The notes under the pieces were generated by a model. The model did no database searches, was not told the origin of the DNA, and worked only from the letters and a program-made list of their open reading frames with translations. From Haloarcula argentinensis DSM 12282 (lineage in GTDB: Archaea > Halobacteriota > Halobacteria > Halobacteriales > Haloarculaceae), in the NCBI GenBank assembly GCA_000336895.1, contig AOLX01000027.1, positions 1 to 64,000 on the forward strand: 64,000 nt of DNA, given 5' to 3'. Made by a program: the position numbers and the translations under genes. How positions within the stretch are numbered: the first letter of the stretch is position 1; each line of letters opens with the position of its first letter. Positions 16,908-26,599 of this stretch are shown here, one piece after another.

Positions 16908-18368
16908 ATGGTATCGGATTTCATCCGTGACTTGCGCTGGGTGTCGTTCGCCGAAGTCTTCTCGCAGATTGCCTCGTTTGTCACAGTCCCGCTCCTTACA
17001 CGGGCACTGATCCCGTCTGAGTACGGCCTCTATCGATCAGCGTTCGTAGTGGTCTCGCTGTTGACATTCGTTCGGGGTGTCGCGAACCTCCAGCCGCTTC
17101 TCCTCGATCAACTTCCACGGCTCGAGAGACAGCGACAGAGGTCGCTGACGGTGGCAATCACCGTATGTACCATTGCTTTAATCGCGATTTCGCTCGTCGG
17201 ACTCGTCCTCCTGACGGAGCTGGGGCTATTAAACGAGGTTTCGAGTCGACTCCAAGAGTTTGTGGCCGCTAACATTTGGTTGGCGATGTTACTCGTGGCA
17301 TCGAAGTCGCTGTACCAGTACGGGCTCACCGTATGCAAGGGCCTCGACGAGTTTGCGATGTACAGTGGTATCAAATTCCTGTATGAGATAACGTTCCTGG
17401 GAGCGCTCGTCGCGCTCGTTACGGTCGGTCAGCTCACGATCGTGACGGCGATTTCGGCCTACGCGGGTGCAAGTATGCTAGCCGTCGCTATTATCATCGT
17501 GACTGTCCACGACGAACTCAATGCGAAGCCCGATTTTGAGACGTTGATTCAGGAGTACCATCGGATCTCAGCGCCACTAATTCCTCGATCACTTGTCAAG
17601 AAGGCAAAAGACATTACTCCTCGATTCCTCATTATCAGTGCGTTCGGGGTCGGCACTTTCGGGAGCTGGTCAGTCGTCTTCACGCTCGCCATGTCGTTTC
17701 GGCTATTGAGCAGACCGTTCTCACAGATTCTCCTCCCGAAGATATCGAAAGCGCTCTCCGAAGGGCAGTCACTCGACGGACTCGTGTACCAGTACTACCG
17801 CGCAATGGGGACTCTCATTTTCCCAGCGGTTGTCGGCGGGTGGCTTCTCGGTGCAGAGGTCATTCAGCACGTCTTTGGCGCGGAGTATGTCCTCGCCGAT
17901 GCCGTAATCTGGCTTTTGCTCGCTGGATTCGGTGTCCAGTCGCTCAACGCGATAACGGGCTCAGTATACGTGGCCACCGACCGGAGCGACCTTGCAACAT
18001 ATACTCAGATTCTGTCCGCGGTCGGCCTTCTCTCGCTTGTGCTGCTTGGGGCCTTCTTCTTCGATTCACTTATTATCGTTTCAGCTGGGTACCTCGCAGA
18101 GAACCTTATTGCGCTGACGATATCACTCAAATATCAGTCCACGATTATTGAACTTCCACGTCCGAATTTCGCGACGGTCTGGAAGCTCTGTTTTTCACTC
18201 GCTGTGATGGTGGTAGCTGTGGGGCTCGTAGAACCGTGGATAGCTGGCGTACCAACGACATTTGGCGCCGTCGCCCTCGGTGCTGCCACGTACTTCGTGG
18301 CGCTCTATGCCACAGGGTTCGTCCGTGAGCAGGAGTGGGAACTCATTCGCCAATTTGTTAGCGTATAA
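16908..18368 (+). CDS. Polysaccharide flippase, MOP superfamily (Wzx-like)
   Basis: A 486-residue membrane protein with about 12-14 hydrophobic segments spread over its whole length and a short N-terminal cytoplasmic part (VSDFIRDLRWVSFAEVFSQI). This layout and the early PLLTRALIPSEYGLY segment are typical of the polysaccharide biosynthesis/Wzx family, which flips lipid-linked glycans across the membrane. It is the only flippase candidate in the island and sits among glycosyltransferases, so it probably exports the glycan they build. In haloarchaea AglR plays a related part, but I cannot claim orthology. Confidence 0.85.
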   Translation: MVSDFIRDLRWVSFAEVFSQIASFVTVPLLTRALIPSEYGLYRSAFVVVSLLTFVRGVANLQPLLLDQLPRLERQRQRSLTVAITVCTIALIAISLVGLVLLTELGLLNEVSSRLQEFVAANIWLAMLLVASKSLYQYGLTVCKGLDEFAMYSGIKFLYEITFLGALVALVTVGQLTIVTAISAYAGASMLAVAIIIVTVHDELNAKPDFETLIQEYHRISAPLIPRSLVKKAKDITPRFLIISAFGVGTFGSWSVVFTLAMSFRLLSRPFSQILLPKISKALSEGQSLDGLVYQYYRAMGTLIFPAVVGGWLLGAEVIQHVFGAEYVLADAVIWLLLAGFGVQSLNAITGSVYVATDRSDLATYTQILSAVGLLSLVLLGAFFFDSLIIVSAGYLAENLIALTISLKYQSTIIELPRPNFATVWKLCFSLAVMVVAVGLVEPWIAGVPTTFGAVALGAATYFVALYATGFVREQEWELIRQFVSV

Positions 18369-18425
18369 CCAACATGTATTTATCCGCGCGTCCTATTCCG
18401 ATAGTACTGTCCTTAGACCGAACGC

Positions 18426-19565
18426 ATGCACGTACTTTCAATAAGTCTAGATGAGTCGATTATGCTGTCGGAGAATGATGCTCACCAGCGACAGCGAAGG
18501 TACGCTAACTACTTCGACAGATATAGTGTCGTGGTTAAGACCGACCCAGGGCATAAAAAGCAGATTCAGAAAGGGCCGCTACGGGTGTTCCCCACAAATT
18601 CGACGACACGGTACTGTTTCCCGATAGACGCGTATCAACTCGGGCACGCGGTCGCCAAGGAGCGGGAACCTGATTGCGTGACGACGCAAGACCCGTTCTC
18701 AACTGGTATCGTCGGACTTGCGCTCGCACAACAGTTCGATGCGTCGCTACGAGTGCAGGTTCACGCTGATTTCATATCTAATCCGAAGTGGCGCTGGCAG
18801 TCGGTGAAGAACCCATTGGCGGAAGCGCTTGGCAGAACGGTATTGAAGCGTGCTGATGCGGTTCGAGTTGGAACTGAACACGAACGTAAAAAGGTCCGTT
18901 CGGTCGTCAAAGACTCGACCACGATTTCGGTTGCCCCGGTTCGGATGGACTTCGATGGGGTCGTGAACGGTGGTGAGCGGTCGGTGACCGAACTGCGCTC
19001 AACGTTCGGTTTTGACGATCGACCCGTCATCTTCTTTGCGGGCCGATTCACCGGACAAAAGAACTTGAACAAGTGGCTCGAAGTCGCTGCACGGGTTCAC
19101 GAAGCCGCTAACAGGACGCCAATATTCGTCATGGTCGGGGACGGTCCTCAGTCTGAAGATATACGAAAGGAAGTCATTGAGCTCGGTATAGAGGACAGCT
19201 TTCGGTTTCCAGGGTGGGTAGAGACCGACCGGCTCGCGGAATACTACGACCTCGCAGACGTGTTTCTAATCACCTCTGATTACGAGGGGACGTCTCGGGT
19301 TGTCGTTGAGGCCGGTATGAACGAGACACCAGTCGTCGCGACACCGTTTGCAGGGGCAATCGATAACATTGTTGACGGCGAGACTGGCTTCGTCGCTGAC
19401 GACGTGGAAACACTCGCTCAGCGGGTCTGTGAGTTGCTTGAAGACGCGACCGTGCGACAACAGATGGGGACTCGGGCACGAGAACACCTGATGGACCGAT
19501 TTGACGCCGAGCGCCTGACTGAAGAGTATGTCGAGTTCCTGCAAGATGGAATATGCGGAGATTGA
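18426..19565 (+). CDS. GT4-family glycosyltransferase
   Basis: A 379-residue GT-B enzyme. The donor-binding domain shows VIFFAGRFTGQKNLNKWLE near residue 200, FVMVGDGPQSE, and an EX7E motif in YEGTSRVVVEAGMNETPVVA. The N-terminal half is less typical (HVLSISLDESIMLSENDAHQR), lacking the usual GGxE loop. It is 57 bases downstream of the flippase on the same strand and ends the left + strand group of the island. Substrate not predictable. Confidence 0.83.
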   Translation: MHVLSISLDESIMLSENDAHQRQRRYANYFDRYSVVVKTDPGHKKQIQKGPLRVFPTNSTTRYCFPIDAYQLGHAVAKEREPDCVTTQDPFSTGIVGLALAQQFDASLRVQVHADFISNPKWRWQSVKNPLAEALGRTVLKRADAVRVGTEHERKKVRSVVKDSTTISVAPVRMDFDGVVNGGERSVTELRSTFGFDDRPVIFFAGRFTGQKNLNKWLEVAARVHEAANRTPIFVMVGDGPQSEDIRKEVIELGIEDSFRFPGWVETDRLAEYYDLADVFLITSDYEGTSRVVVEAGMNETPVVATPFAGAIDNIVDGETGFVADDVETLAQRVCELLEDATVRQQMGTRAREHLMDRFDAERLTEEYVEFLQDGICGD

Positions 19566-19870
19566 ATATAATATATTTGAAACTTCTCACATCAAATAGA
19601 TAGAGCAAACCGTCGAGGACGAACGTATACTCGGCGTGGGATTCGTCGGTGTGTATGCGAGTTTACCTCGAAGCCAACGACCATGTTCGGTTCATTGACC
19701 CACTCTCACTTTCTGGTCAGCTTGAGGCTCATGGATTCCGCGAAGAAATGAGACCTATCGAAACAGCCCTCTGCATAAGATACCGACACTCACAGACTTG
19801 TCGAGGCTCCGGAGGTTCCTGTTCAACAGGGGCAGAATATACGCCTGTATCGTTGGAATAAAACAGTGAG
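19566..19870 (+). other. Spacer between convergent glycosyltransferase genes
   Basis: About 305 bases between two convergent genes. A 70-codon GTG frame at 19649-19861 contains the phrase HVRFIDPLSLSGQLEAHGF, which resembles the C-terminal HVxFxxPxxLxxLLExxGF segment of class I methyltransferases. The rest of the frame shows nothing recognisable. It may be a methyltransferase remnant; the evidence is one short phrase. Confidence 0.3.
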
Positions 19871-20938
19871 TCAGTCACTATCGCAGGTCTCTCCTAGTAC
19901 AGACGCTAACTCCGACATCAGGGCCTGTATGTCGTGGCGGTCACAGGCAACTTCCCGACTCCGCTGACAGAGGCTACGGTACTCTTCATCGTCCAATTTC
20001 AGGATGACCTCAATACGATCAGCGAGTGCCTCTGGATCACCACTTGGGAACGTGAGGCGTGAGGCGTCGAGATCCGAGTCGTGAACCATATCTACGTATG
20101 AATCATTAGAAGAAATGACTGGAGTTCCAGACGCCATTGCTTCGACTTCCGTCTTATCGAGGCTACCGGTACTACTGTCGTTCAAAAAGACACCTGCACG
20201 CTGGTACTTCTCAACGACTTCGTCGTGCGGGACAGAGCCGACGAACTCAACCGAATCGGTCAACCCTTGAGACTCCACCGTCTCGTATAGTTCTCTAACG
20301 TAAGCCTCGTCACCTGACGGTGCACCAACTATATTTAGTTTTGCACTGATGCCGCGGTTCTCAAGTATCTCGATAGCAGCGACGAGTGTCTCGAACCGTT
20401 TTACCGGATCAAGACGACCGACGCCGAGAGCCAGTTGCCGGTCGGTGATCGAACTGTCTGGCGCGAACGTATCGGTGTCGATACCATGACCGAGTACGGA
20501 GAGTTTATCCGAGAAAAGACGGAAGCTCCCATCTGTAGCGGTCACTACACGGGCAGCCAGCCGATGAGCAACCTGTAGATGCCACTCAACACTACTGTGG
20601 GCGTACCAGAGCGTAACCGGTATTCCTGCCGGCCTGAACCACGGCCAGCCTGCAATAACGTAATGTGGAATCATGTGGGCGAAGACCGCATCGATATCTC
20701 GCCGTACAGCCTCGATACAGTGCCGCTCGAACGAGAGAACCCGCCTCGCCTTCGAGTACCCCTTCTCCTTCCCGAAGCTGTAAAGCGTAACATTCTCCGG
20801 GAGGTCGTACTGGCCGATATAGCTCGTCAGCACGTCAAGTTTCTCGACATGTTCGGCAAGTGCACTGATCCAATCGACAGTGAATCCGAGAACATCATCG
20901 GTCGAATCTACCTTCTGTGTGATCATCAGAACATGCAT
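19871..20938 (-). CDS. GT4-like glycosyltransferase with altered EX7E motif
   Basis: A 355-residue GT-B protein. LALGVGRLDPVKRFETLVAAIE near residue 165 and KLNIVGAPSGDEAYVREL mark the donor domain. In the catalytic region TGSLDKTEVEAMASGTPVIS, the first Glu of the retaining EX7E pair falls on Gly, while the second is kept; the enzyme may use another residue or be a divergent subfamily. It is the last of three minus-strand GT4 genes (22098 and 20941 come first) with gaps of 2 and 8 bases, which looks like one operon. Confidence 0.8.
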   Translation of the reverse strand: MHVLMITQKVDSTDDVLGFTVDWISALAEHVEKLDVLTSYIGQYDLPENVTLYSFGKEKGYSKARRVLSFERHCIEAVRRDIDAVFAHMIPHYVIAGWPWFRPAGIPVTLWYAHSSVEWHLQVAHRLAARVVTATDGSFRLFSDKLSVLGHGIDTDTFAPDSSITDRQLALGVGRLDPVKRFETLVAAIEILENRGISAKLNIVGAPSGDEAYVRELYETVESQGLTDSVEFVGSVPHDEVVEKYQRAGVFLNDSSTGSLDKTEVEAMASGTPVISSNDSYVDMVHDSDLDASRLTFPSGDPEALADRIEVILKLDDEEYRSLCQRSREVACDRHDIQALMSELASVLGETCDSD

Positions 20939-20940
20939 GC

Positions 20941-22089
20941 TCAGACGCCTCCTTGTAGGAATTCCACGATGTTTTCAGCTCGGTGTTTCCATGTGTACTG
21001 TTTCACAGTTTCACGAGCGTGGCTTGCGGCCTTGCTCGCATCCGGGTCATCCAACACCTGGCGTATCGAGTCCGCGAGCGATCCAGAACTGTCAGGTAGT
21101 GCAAAGTAGGCACTGGAGTTGTTCAACACCTCCCTCAGCGATGGGATATCGGTGGCAATTATCGGCCGCCCTGCCGCCATGTACTCGAACAGTTTGAGCG
21201 GGGAGGTGTATCGGCGTGAGATTGCCCTTTCAGCCGTGTTCGGGAGAATGAGCGCATCGCTGGCTGCGAGATACTTTGGAACCTGATCTGGGTGGACGTG
21301 TCCAACCATCTCAACGTTGTCCGGTATTGTCTCCACAGCAGTCTCAAGTCGGTCCTGCTGATCGGCGGTACCGCCCACGAGGCAGATAGTCACTTCTGGT
21401 ACATTTTTAGCTGCTTCAACCAGCGTATCGACGCCTTTCCACGGTTTGAGGCTCCCAGCGTAACAGACTAACTCGCCGTCCGGGAGCGATAGTTCGGTTC
21501 GAAGTGACAACTTCGAGCTCTCGATTGTGAACCGCTCAAGGCGGACACCATCCGGTGCGACAAGCATCGGCGCGTTAGTGAACGACTGCCACTCGTCTCG
21601 AAGGCCCTTACTGATGACGACGACACCGCGAGTGTGCTGCAATACACTCCCGAGAAATGCTGCGACTCGGTCTCTCGAGGGTCGGCGGTGTAGTTCGACT
21701 GCAAGCGAATTCCCGAACAATGGTGCTCCGAGGACGGCGAATAGGAGCGCTCGGGAGTACAGCCAGTCCCGGTCGGATCGCAGTGTGTACGCGAGCGCAG
21801 CGAGCGTGAACGTGACCGATTGGAGGTAGAACGCAAATCGAAGGAACGGTTGGCGAGAGCTCCTACTCAGAAAATCGAGGCACGGAAGTCGCGTTATCTC
21901 GAAATTGAGTGGCGAGTCAAAGTACTCATCCATTGAATCGGGAGCGTCGTCTGGCTGGACACGGTCGGGGATGATGAGTTCGACCTCGTGGCCGTTTTCA
22001 GCGAGTGCATCGCACATCTGAACAATCTGATAGGCGTGTGCCCGTCGGCTCGGAAGCCTTGCATTTGCCACGTACTGTATCTTGGCCAT
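20941..22089 (-). CDS. GT4-family glycosyltransferase
   Basis: A 382-residue GT-B enzyme. It begins KIQYVANARLPSRRAHAYQIVQM, the acceptor-domain start of the subgroup in which LPSxRAH is common. The donor domain has CYAGSLKPWKGVDTLVEAAK and TSPLKLFEYMAAGRPIIATDI near residue 320, where the SPLKLFEYMAAG pattern replaces the strict EX7E. A hydrophobic stretch near residues 80-100 could associate with the membrane. It is the middle gene of the three-gene minus-strand group. Confidence 0.83.
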   Translation of the reverse strand: MAKIQYVANARLPSRRAHAYQIVQMCDALAENGHEVELIIPDRVQPDDAPDSMDEYFDSPLNFEITRLPCLDFLSRSSRQPFLRFAFYLQSVTFTLAALAYTLRSDRDWLYSRALLFAVLGAPLFGNSLAVELHRRPSRDRVAAFLGSVLQHTRGVVVISKGLRDEWQSFTNAPMLVAPDGVRLERFTIESSKLSLRTELSLPDGELVCYAGSLKPWKGVDTLVEAAKNVPEVTICLVGGTADQQDRLETAVETIPDNVEMVGHVHPDQVPKYLAASDALILPNTAERAISRRYTSPLKLFEYMAAGRPIIATDIPSLREVLNNSSAYFALPDSSGSLADSIRQVLDDPDASKAASHARETVKQYTWKHRAENIVEFLQGGV

Positions 22090-22097
22090 AGTTGGGT

Positions 22098-23282
22098 TTA
22101 TTCGCAGCCTCTCGTGGAGGCCACCTCTCGAAGAAGCGTCTCGTATTCGGCAACCATCTTTTCGTGTTCGAACTGACTCTCAAGGCGCTTGTACGCTTGC
22201 GTTCGGAGCCGATTTCGGAGCGAAGGGTTCGAAAGTAATTGCTCGAACCGCTTGGAAAACGATTCGATGTCATCCTGTTGAACCAGGAAGCCGTCTTCAC
22301 CGTCGGTTATGGCTTCGGGAGTCCCACATACCGCGGACGCGACGACAGGCGTCCCGCAGGCCATTGCTTCGAGGACCACATGTGGAAGCCCCTCATAGGT
22401 CGAGTTCAAAGCGAAGACACGGCTCTGAGAGACTATCTCAAGTACCTGCTCATGGGGAATGCGACCGTGGAAGACTACCTGATCGCCCACACCCTGCCGA
22501 CTGGCGCGTGCTTCGAGGGCGTTTCGTTCGGGTCCGTCACCGACGATGTGTAACTCCGCGTCGGCCACGTCGGTTTGCTGGAAGGCGTCAATAATTCCGT
22601 CAATCCCTTTCCACGGAACAAGTCGACCGACAGTCACGATTCGTGGTGGTCGGTTAGAGTCGGCCACTGACGGTCGGTCAATATCTATCGCATTGTAAAT
22701 AACGCTCGTCTCATCAGGATCCACCCCCCAACCAGTAACGAGTGAGCGGAGGAACTCGCTTGGCACGGCAACGTGGTCCGCCAGCCGAACTGGTGCCGTT
22801 CTGAGAACCTTCCAGCCTTCGAGTTTCGGATTGAAGGTGAACTGTTGAAAATCCTCTATATGTTTGCATGTTTCCCCGGACCGACGGGCCCGCTCCCACG
22901 CCGAGTCACCGACAATCTTAGACACTGTCGGTACGCCTACAATACGCCCGGCAGTCGTTGCCTGTAAGTCGAAGGCGTTCACCAACATCACATCTGGGTC
23001 ATATGAGCGGAGTTCAGCCACGAGGGTTCGGATCTGCCGGGCGTATCTGGAGACGACTGAATTACCCCGAGGAATGCGCACAACTTTGAACGGGTACTGG
23101 TCGTCAAACCCTGCGGAGGCGCGGCCGTTCGTGACAACGCGGACTGAGTGACCTCGGTTGACGAGTTCGCGGCCGAGCGACGAGACGAATGTCGCCGGCC
23201 CCCCAGAATCGGGCGGGAAGATTCCGGGAGCGAGCAATACATTGACGGACTCCTTCACTGTTGGCTGAACAGTATCTGTCAC
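22098..23282 (-). CDS. GT4-family glycosyltransferase
   Basis: A 394-residue GT-B enzyme. The N-terminal domain shows LLAPGIFPPDSGGPATFVSSLG, the classic PPxxGGxxxxv loop. The donor domain shows TVGRLVPWKGIDGIIDAFQ, ELHIVGDGPERNALE and EX7E in YEGLPHVVLEAMACGTPVVAS. It heads the minus-strand trio; the reading frame at 23298-23603 lies 15 bases upstream on the same strand and may once have belonged to the same operon. Substrate unknown. Confidence 0.86.
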   Translation of the reverse strand: MTDTVQPTVKESVNVLLAPGIFPPDSGGPATFVSSLGRELVNRGHSVRVVTNGRASAGFDDQYPFKVVRIPRGNSVVSRYARQIRTLVAELRSYDPDVMLVNAFDLQATTAGRIVGVPTVSKIVGDSAWERARRSGETCKHIEDFQQFTFNPKLEGWKVLRTAPVRLADHVAVPSEFLRSLVTGWGVDPDETSVIYNAIDIDRPSVADSNRPPRIVTVGRLVPWKGIDGIIDAFQQTDVADAELHIVGDGPERNALEARASRQGVGDQVVFHGRIPHEQVLEIVSQSRVFALNSTYEGLPHVVLEAMACGTPVVASAVCGTPEAITDGEDGFLVQQDDIESFSKRFEQLLSNPSLRNRLRTQAYKRLESQFEHEKMVAEYETLLREVASTRGCE

Positions 23283-23297
23283 GCTTGAAATATCGTT

Positions 23298-23603
23298 CTA
23301 TTCGCTGTGGGGTGCTTGGAGGAGCGAGACGGGGACATCTGAGAATCTATTACTTTCCCCGAACAGGTTCAGCAGGAACATACTGAACTGAACACGGTTT
23401 CGCCAGTGAGGACGGATTATATACCACAGAACATCGTCTTGATTGGTTTCAGTAGCGCCCGGGTTGACTATACGAAAATGAAAGGTTGCGACCAAAGGAG
23501 AGCCCCCTGCAGCGTGGTCCTCCCACGAGTCCGGAGTGAACCAGCCGGATCGATCAGAAGTACTGGAAATGACTCGCTCACTCACTGGAACATAAAATCG
23601 CAA
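23298..23603 (-). CDS. Hypothetical protein or truncated gene remnant
   Basis: A 101-codon frame 15 bases ahead of a minus-strand glycosyltransferase. Codon choice is coding-like, and the stretch VNPGATETNQDDVLWYIIRP followed by HWRNRVQFSMFLLNLFGES reads like the end of a real protein. I do not recognise the family. Nothing coding is seen upstream, so it may be the 3' end of a gene that lost its front by rearrangement. The remaining bases to the gene at 23824 hold no feature I can support. Confidence 0.35.
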   Translation of the reverse strand: MRFYVPVSERVISSTSDRSGWFTPDSWEDHAAGGSPLVATFHFRIVNPGATETNQDDVLWYIIRPHWRNRVQFSMFLLNLFGESNRFSDVPVSLLQAPHSE

Positions 23604-23823
23604 AGCAGCGGTTCAGATTACTGTACGGCTCGGGACTATACCCATGCATGCACTGCAAATAACGAGTTTTGTGTTCTACCAGCCAATCCCGTATTTCGAC
23701 AAGTCCAGCGACAGACGGATTTCAGCCTGTGAGGAAATCAGCACGCAGTCGGTCAACCTCGGTTTCGGACCAGAGTAAGCTGAAGCCAATACATCTTTGT
23801 TAGAACATTATAAACGAGAGGCA

Positions 23824-24954
23824 ATGACAGATTCGCCGAGCGTTCTGCATGTTATTTCCGGCATCGATGTCGGCGGAGCAGAGAATCACCTTCTAATGCT
23901 CCTCGACGGACTCTCCTCACGGGGGTTCGACGTTACTGTAGCGTATCTAAAAGGCGACGGCGAGCTTGCGAGCGACTTCCGGGAAGCAGGTTGCTCTGTT
24001 GAACGAATCGGTATTCGATCAGACTTTGACCCGCTTGGGTTCGGCAAGCTCGTCACAAAGATCGTACGAAACGATTATGACCTCGTTCACACCCACCTCT
24101 TTCACGGCGACATCTACGGCGCGACAGCCGCCACCGTTGCTGGAGTCCCAGCTATCATCTCCTCGAAACACAACGATCCACCGTACTGGCAGGAACAGCC
24201 GTACAAACTAATACACGACCTGTCGCTGTCTCGTACCGACCGTGTTCTCCCAATTTCGGAACACGTTCGCGACTACCTGCTTGAAACTTCCAGGATCAGT
24301 CCGAATCAGGTTCAGACGGTTCGATACGGGATTTCGCCAACGGAATTCGATGGCGTCTCTGAGCGTGATGTCCAATCGGTACGACGGGATTTTGTCGACG
24401 ATAATACACCACTCGTGGGGACCGTCGCTCGACTCACTGAGCAAAAGAATCTTGAGACGCTCCTACGCGCGTTCGAGCAAGTTAAAGACCGAGTGCCGGA
24501 CGCACACCTCGCTATTGTCGGACGCGGTGAGGAAGAAGACCGCCTGAAACGTCTTGCAGAAACTCACGATATCGAGGACGACGTGACCTTCTCTGGATTC
24601 CGGACTGACATCCCCGAACTTATGCATGCATTCGACGTGTTCGCATTACCATCGCTCTGGGAGGGGTTCGGCGTTGTTTTTCTCGAAGCAATGGCCGCCC
24701 AGACACCCGTCGTTGCATCCGAAGTAAGTGCCATCCCAGAAGTGGTCGCAGACGGCGAGACGGGACTGCTATGTCCACCGATGGACGAAGCAAAGTTTGC
24801 CGATGCCATCTCAACTCTGCTTGAGACTCCAGAAATGGCCGAATCGATGGGCAAAGCTGGGAGAGAACGACTCGACCGAGAATTCGCGGTCGACAGGATG
24901 ATCGAAGAGGTGGCGACAATCTATCAAGACACACTGTCCAGCAAATCGCAGTAG
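23824..24954 (+). CDS. GT4-family glycosyltransferase
   Basis: A 376-residue GT-B enzyme with the GGAE acceptor loop at the start (VLHVISGIDVGGAENHLLML). The donor domain has GTVARLTEQKNLETLLRAFE, LAIVGRGEEEDRLKRLAE and the EX7E motif in WEGFGVVFLEAMAAQTPVVAS. I chose the ATG at 23824 over a TTG nine codons earlier, which would add a non-conserved leader. Its last 31 bases overlap the end of the convergent gene at 24924, an unusually tight tail-to-tail arrangement. Confidence 0.86.
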   Translation: MTDSPSVLHVISGIDVGGAENHLLMLLDGLSSRGFDVTVAYLKGDGELASDFREAGCSVERIGIRSDFDPLGFGKLVTKIVRNDYDLVHTHLFHGDIYGATAATVAGVPAIISSKHNDPPYWQEQPYKLIHDLSLSRTDRVLPISEHVRDYLLETSRISPNQVQTVRYGISPTEFDGVSERDVQSVRRDFVDDNTPLVGTVARLTEQKNLETLLRAFEQVKDRVPDAHLAIVGRGEEEDRLKRLAETHDIEDDVTFSGFRTDIPELMHAFDVFALPSLWEGFGVVFLEAMAAQTPVVASEVSAIPEVVADGETGLLCPPMDEAKFADAISTLLETPEMAESMGKAGRERLDREFAVDRMIEEVATIYQDTLSSKSQ

Positions 24955-26066
24955 AGTGATCGGTACGACTGCCGCATCCTTTCGATATCAAATCGATTCA
25001 GATCGGCGGTAGTTCGTTCGCTCATCTCACGTCGGCGCGACGGGGATGCGACAAGTTGCTCGATGCGCGCGCTCAGTTCTGAAACGTCCCCCGGCTCCAC
25101 TAAAAATCCGGTTTCACCGTGCGAGACCTGTTCAGGGATTCCTGCCACGGCCGTAGAGACGATTGGCAGCCCGGCGGCACGGGCTTCGGTGATGACACGG
25201 GGCATCCCTTCACGATAAGAGGGCAGGACGAAGACATCCGCCGTGGCGAGCAGACTGGGAACATCATCGCAGTACCCGAGAAATGAGACACTGTCTTCAA
25301 GTCCGCGTCGTTTGACTGCGTCTTGTAGTTCTTCTCGGTTTTCTCCGTCGCCTGCAATATCCAGCTCAATCGAATGGCTTTCGGCGACTTGATCGACTGC
25401 CTCTACCAGATCGAATAGTCCCTTGCCGTCCGTCAGTCGACCGACAAAAAGTAGCGAAACTGGCTCATCGGCGGGTGGCAAGTCGTCCCACCGATCCGGA
25501 GCACGATACGCATCTAAATCTAGACCGTCGTAGATAACCTCGTACTGGTCCGGATAGCCGAACCCGCGCTCGAGATAGGTATCACGAACTCGGCGGGAGT
25601 TCGTCACTATGCGGTCGCTCAGTGGCGCACTCACCCGTTCGAAAAAATAGAGTATGGCGTTCAATAGCGGGTTCCGGTCGCTTGCGATTGGGTCACCGTG
25701 AACACTGTGGACAGTGACTGGGACATCCGCAATGACGCTCGCCCAGCGGCCAATCACGCCTGCCTCCGTGCTATGCGTGTGGAGGATATCTATCTGCTCG
25801 CTCTGGAGATAGCGTGCGACGCACAGAACTGCCGGAAGTGCAGTAACTGGGTTGTAGTGTCTAATCGTCCGGAACACAGCTACGTCGGTTCCCGTCTCGC
25901 GGAGAGCATCCAGTCGCGCGGGATCGTGCTCTGCGCCGACACCTACTCGTAGGTCGTATTCCTCTGGCGCAGCCCGAAGCGCCGAGAGGATGTCTTCGAC
26001 GCTCTTCTCTGCACCGCCATCAAGAAACCGCGTGATAAGATGGAGGACACGATACGGCTCAGTCAC
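24924..26066 (-). CDS. GT4-family glycosyltransferase
   Basis: A 380-residue GT-B enzyme. It begins RVLHLITRFLDGGAEKSVED (GGAE loop). It continues with LLFVGRLTDGKGLFDLVEAV and LDIAGDGENREELQDAVKR, and with the EX7E segment REGMPRVITEARAAGLPIVST. It resembles its convergent neighbour at 23824 in layout, so the two may be ancient paralogues. The two coding regions overlap by 31 bases at their 3' ends. Confidence 0.86.
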   Translation of the reverse strand: MTEPYRVLHLITRFLDGGAEKSVEDILSALRAAPEEYDLRVGVGAEHDPARLDALRETGTDVAVFRTIRHYNPVTALPAVLCVARYLQSEQIDILHTHSTEAGVIGRWASVIADVPVTVHSVHGDPIASDRNPLLNAILYFFERVSAPLSDRIVTNSRRVRDTYLERGFGYPDQYEVIYDGLDLDAYRAPDRWDDLPPADEPVSLLFVGRLTDGKGLFDLVEAVDQVAESHSIELDIAGDGENREELQDAVKRRGLEDSVSFLGYCDDVPSLLATADVFVLPSYREGMPRVITEARAAGLPIVSTAVAGIPEQVSHGETGFLVEPGDVSELSARIEQLVASPSRRREMSERTTADLNRFDIERMRQSYRSLYCDLLDSVS

Positions 26067-26599
26067 GAATCTACGTTTCCACGAGCCGACTAAAGAATTG
26101 CCGAAATTTCACCGCCAATCGACTAATCTACGAACAATCCGCACGATATTCACAATGAACAATCAGACCTTTCAAGCGAAACTATCGTCCCAGAGTAGAG
26201 TCCTTAGCCCCAAACATTTTCAATGCTATCCCATGGTCTTTGGCTTCGCGACTTCCTCAGGTTGCTGGTCCCGGCGAGCTTTACCGGTCTGAGTCTGACG
26301 AAGCATCGCTTACGCCAGTCGGATATCAGTATTGCGTTTGGGATAATCGTAATTCTACCAGTGAAGCTCTCGTTCACAACTGTAATTGACCCAATTTATC
26401 AGATTTCATCCGGATGCGTGGTTTGGAGACACGACCGGGTAACGTAGGCGTCTATCATGCTAGCGGTTTCTACACTAACCGCTGTACTGCTGTCGAATTC
26501 TATATCAGAGACTACACTTTGGCATAAGACAGCTACTTATATCTGAAGGGAGACCATCACAGCTATAATTGTCGGTTGCAGTGTTTCAACGGAGAGGTA
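26067..26599 (+). other. Spacer with a possible decayed gene
   Basis: About 530 bases between divergent genes. A + strand frame without start codon at 26159-26389 reads like protein (LAPNIFNAIPWSLASRLPQV, then LTPVGYQYCVWDNRN), meets a TGA, and stays open another 45 codons. No family was recognised. The last 70 bases hold a TATA-like CTTATATCTG and a GGAGAGG ribosome-binding site for the gene at 26600. The rest is AT-rich and featureless. Confidence 0.35.
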
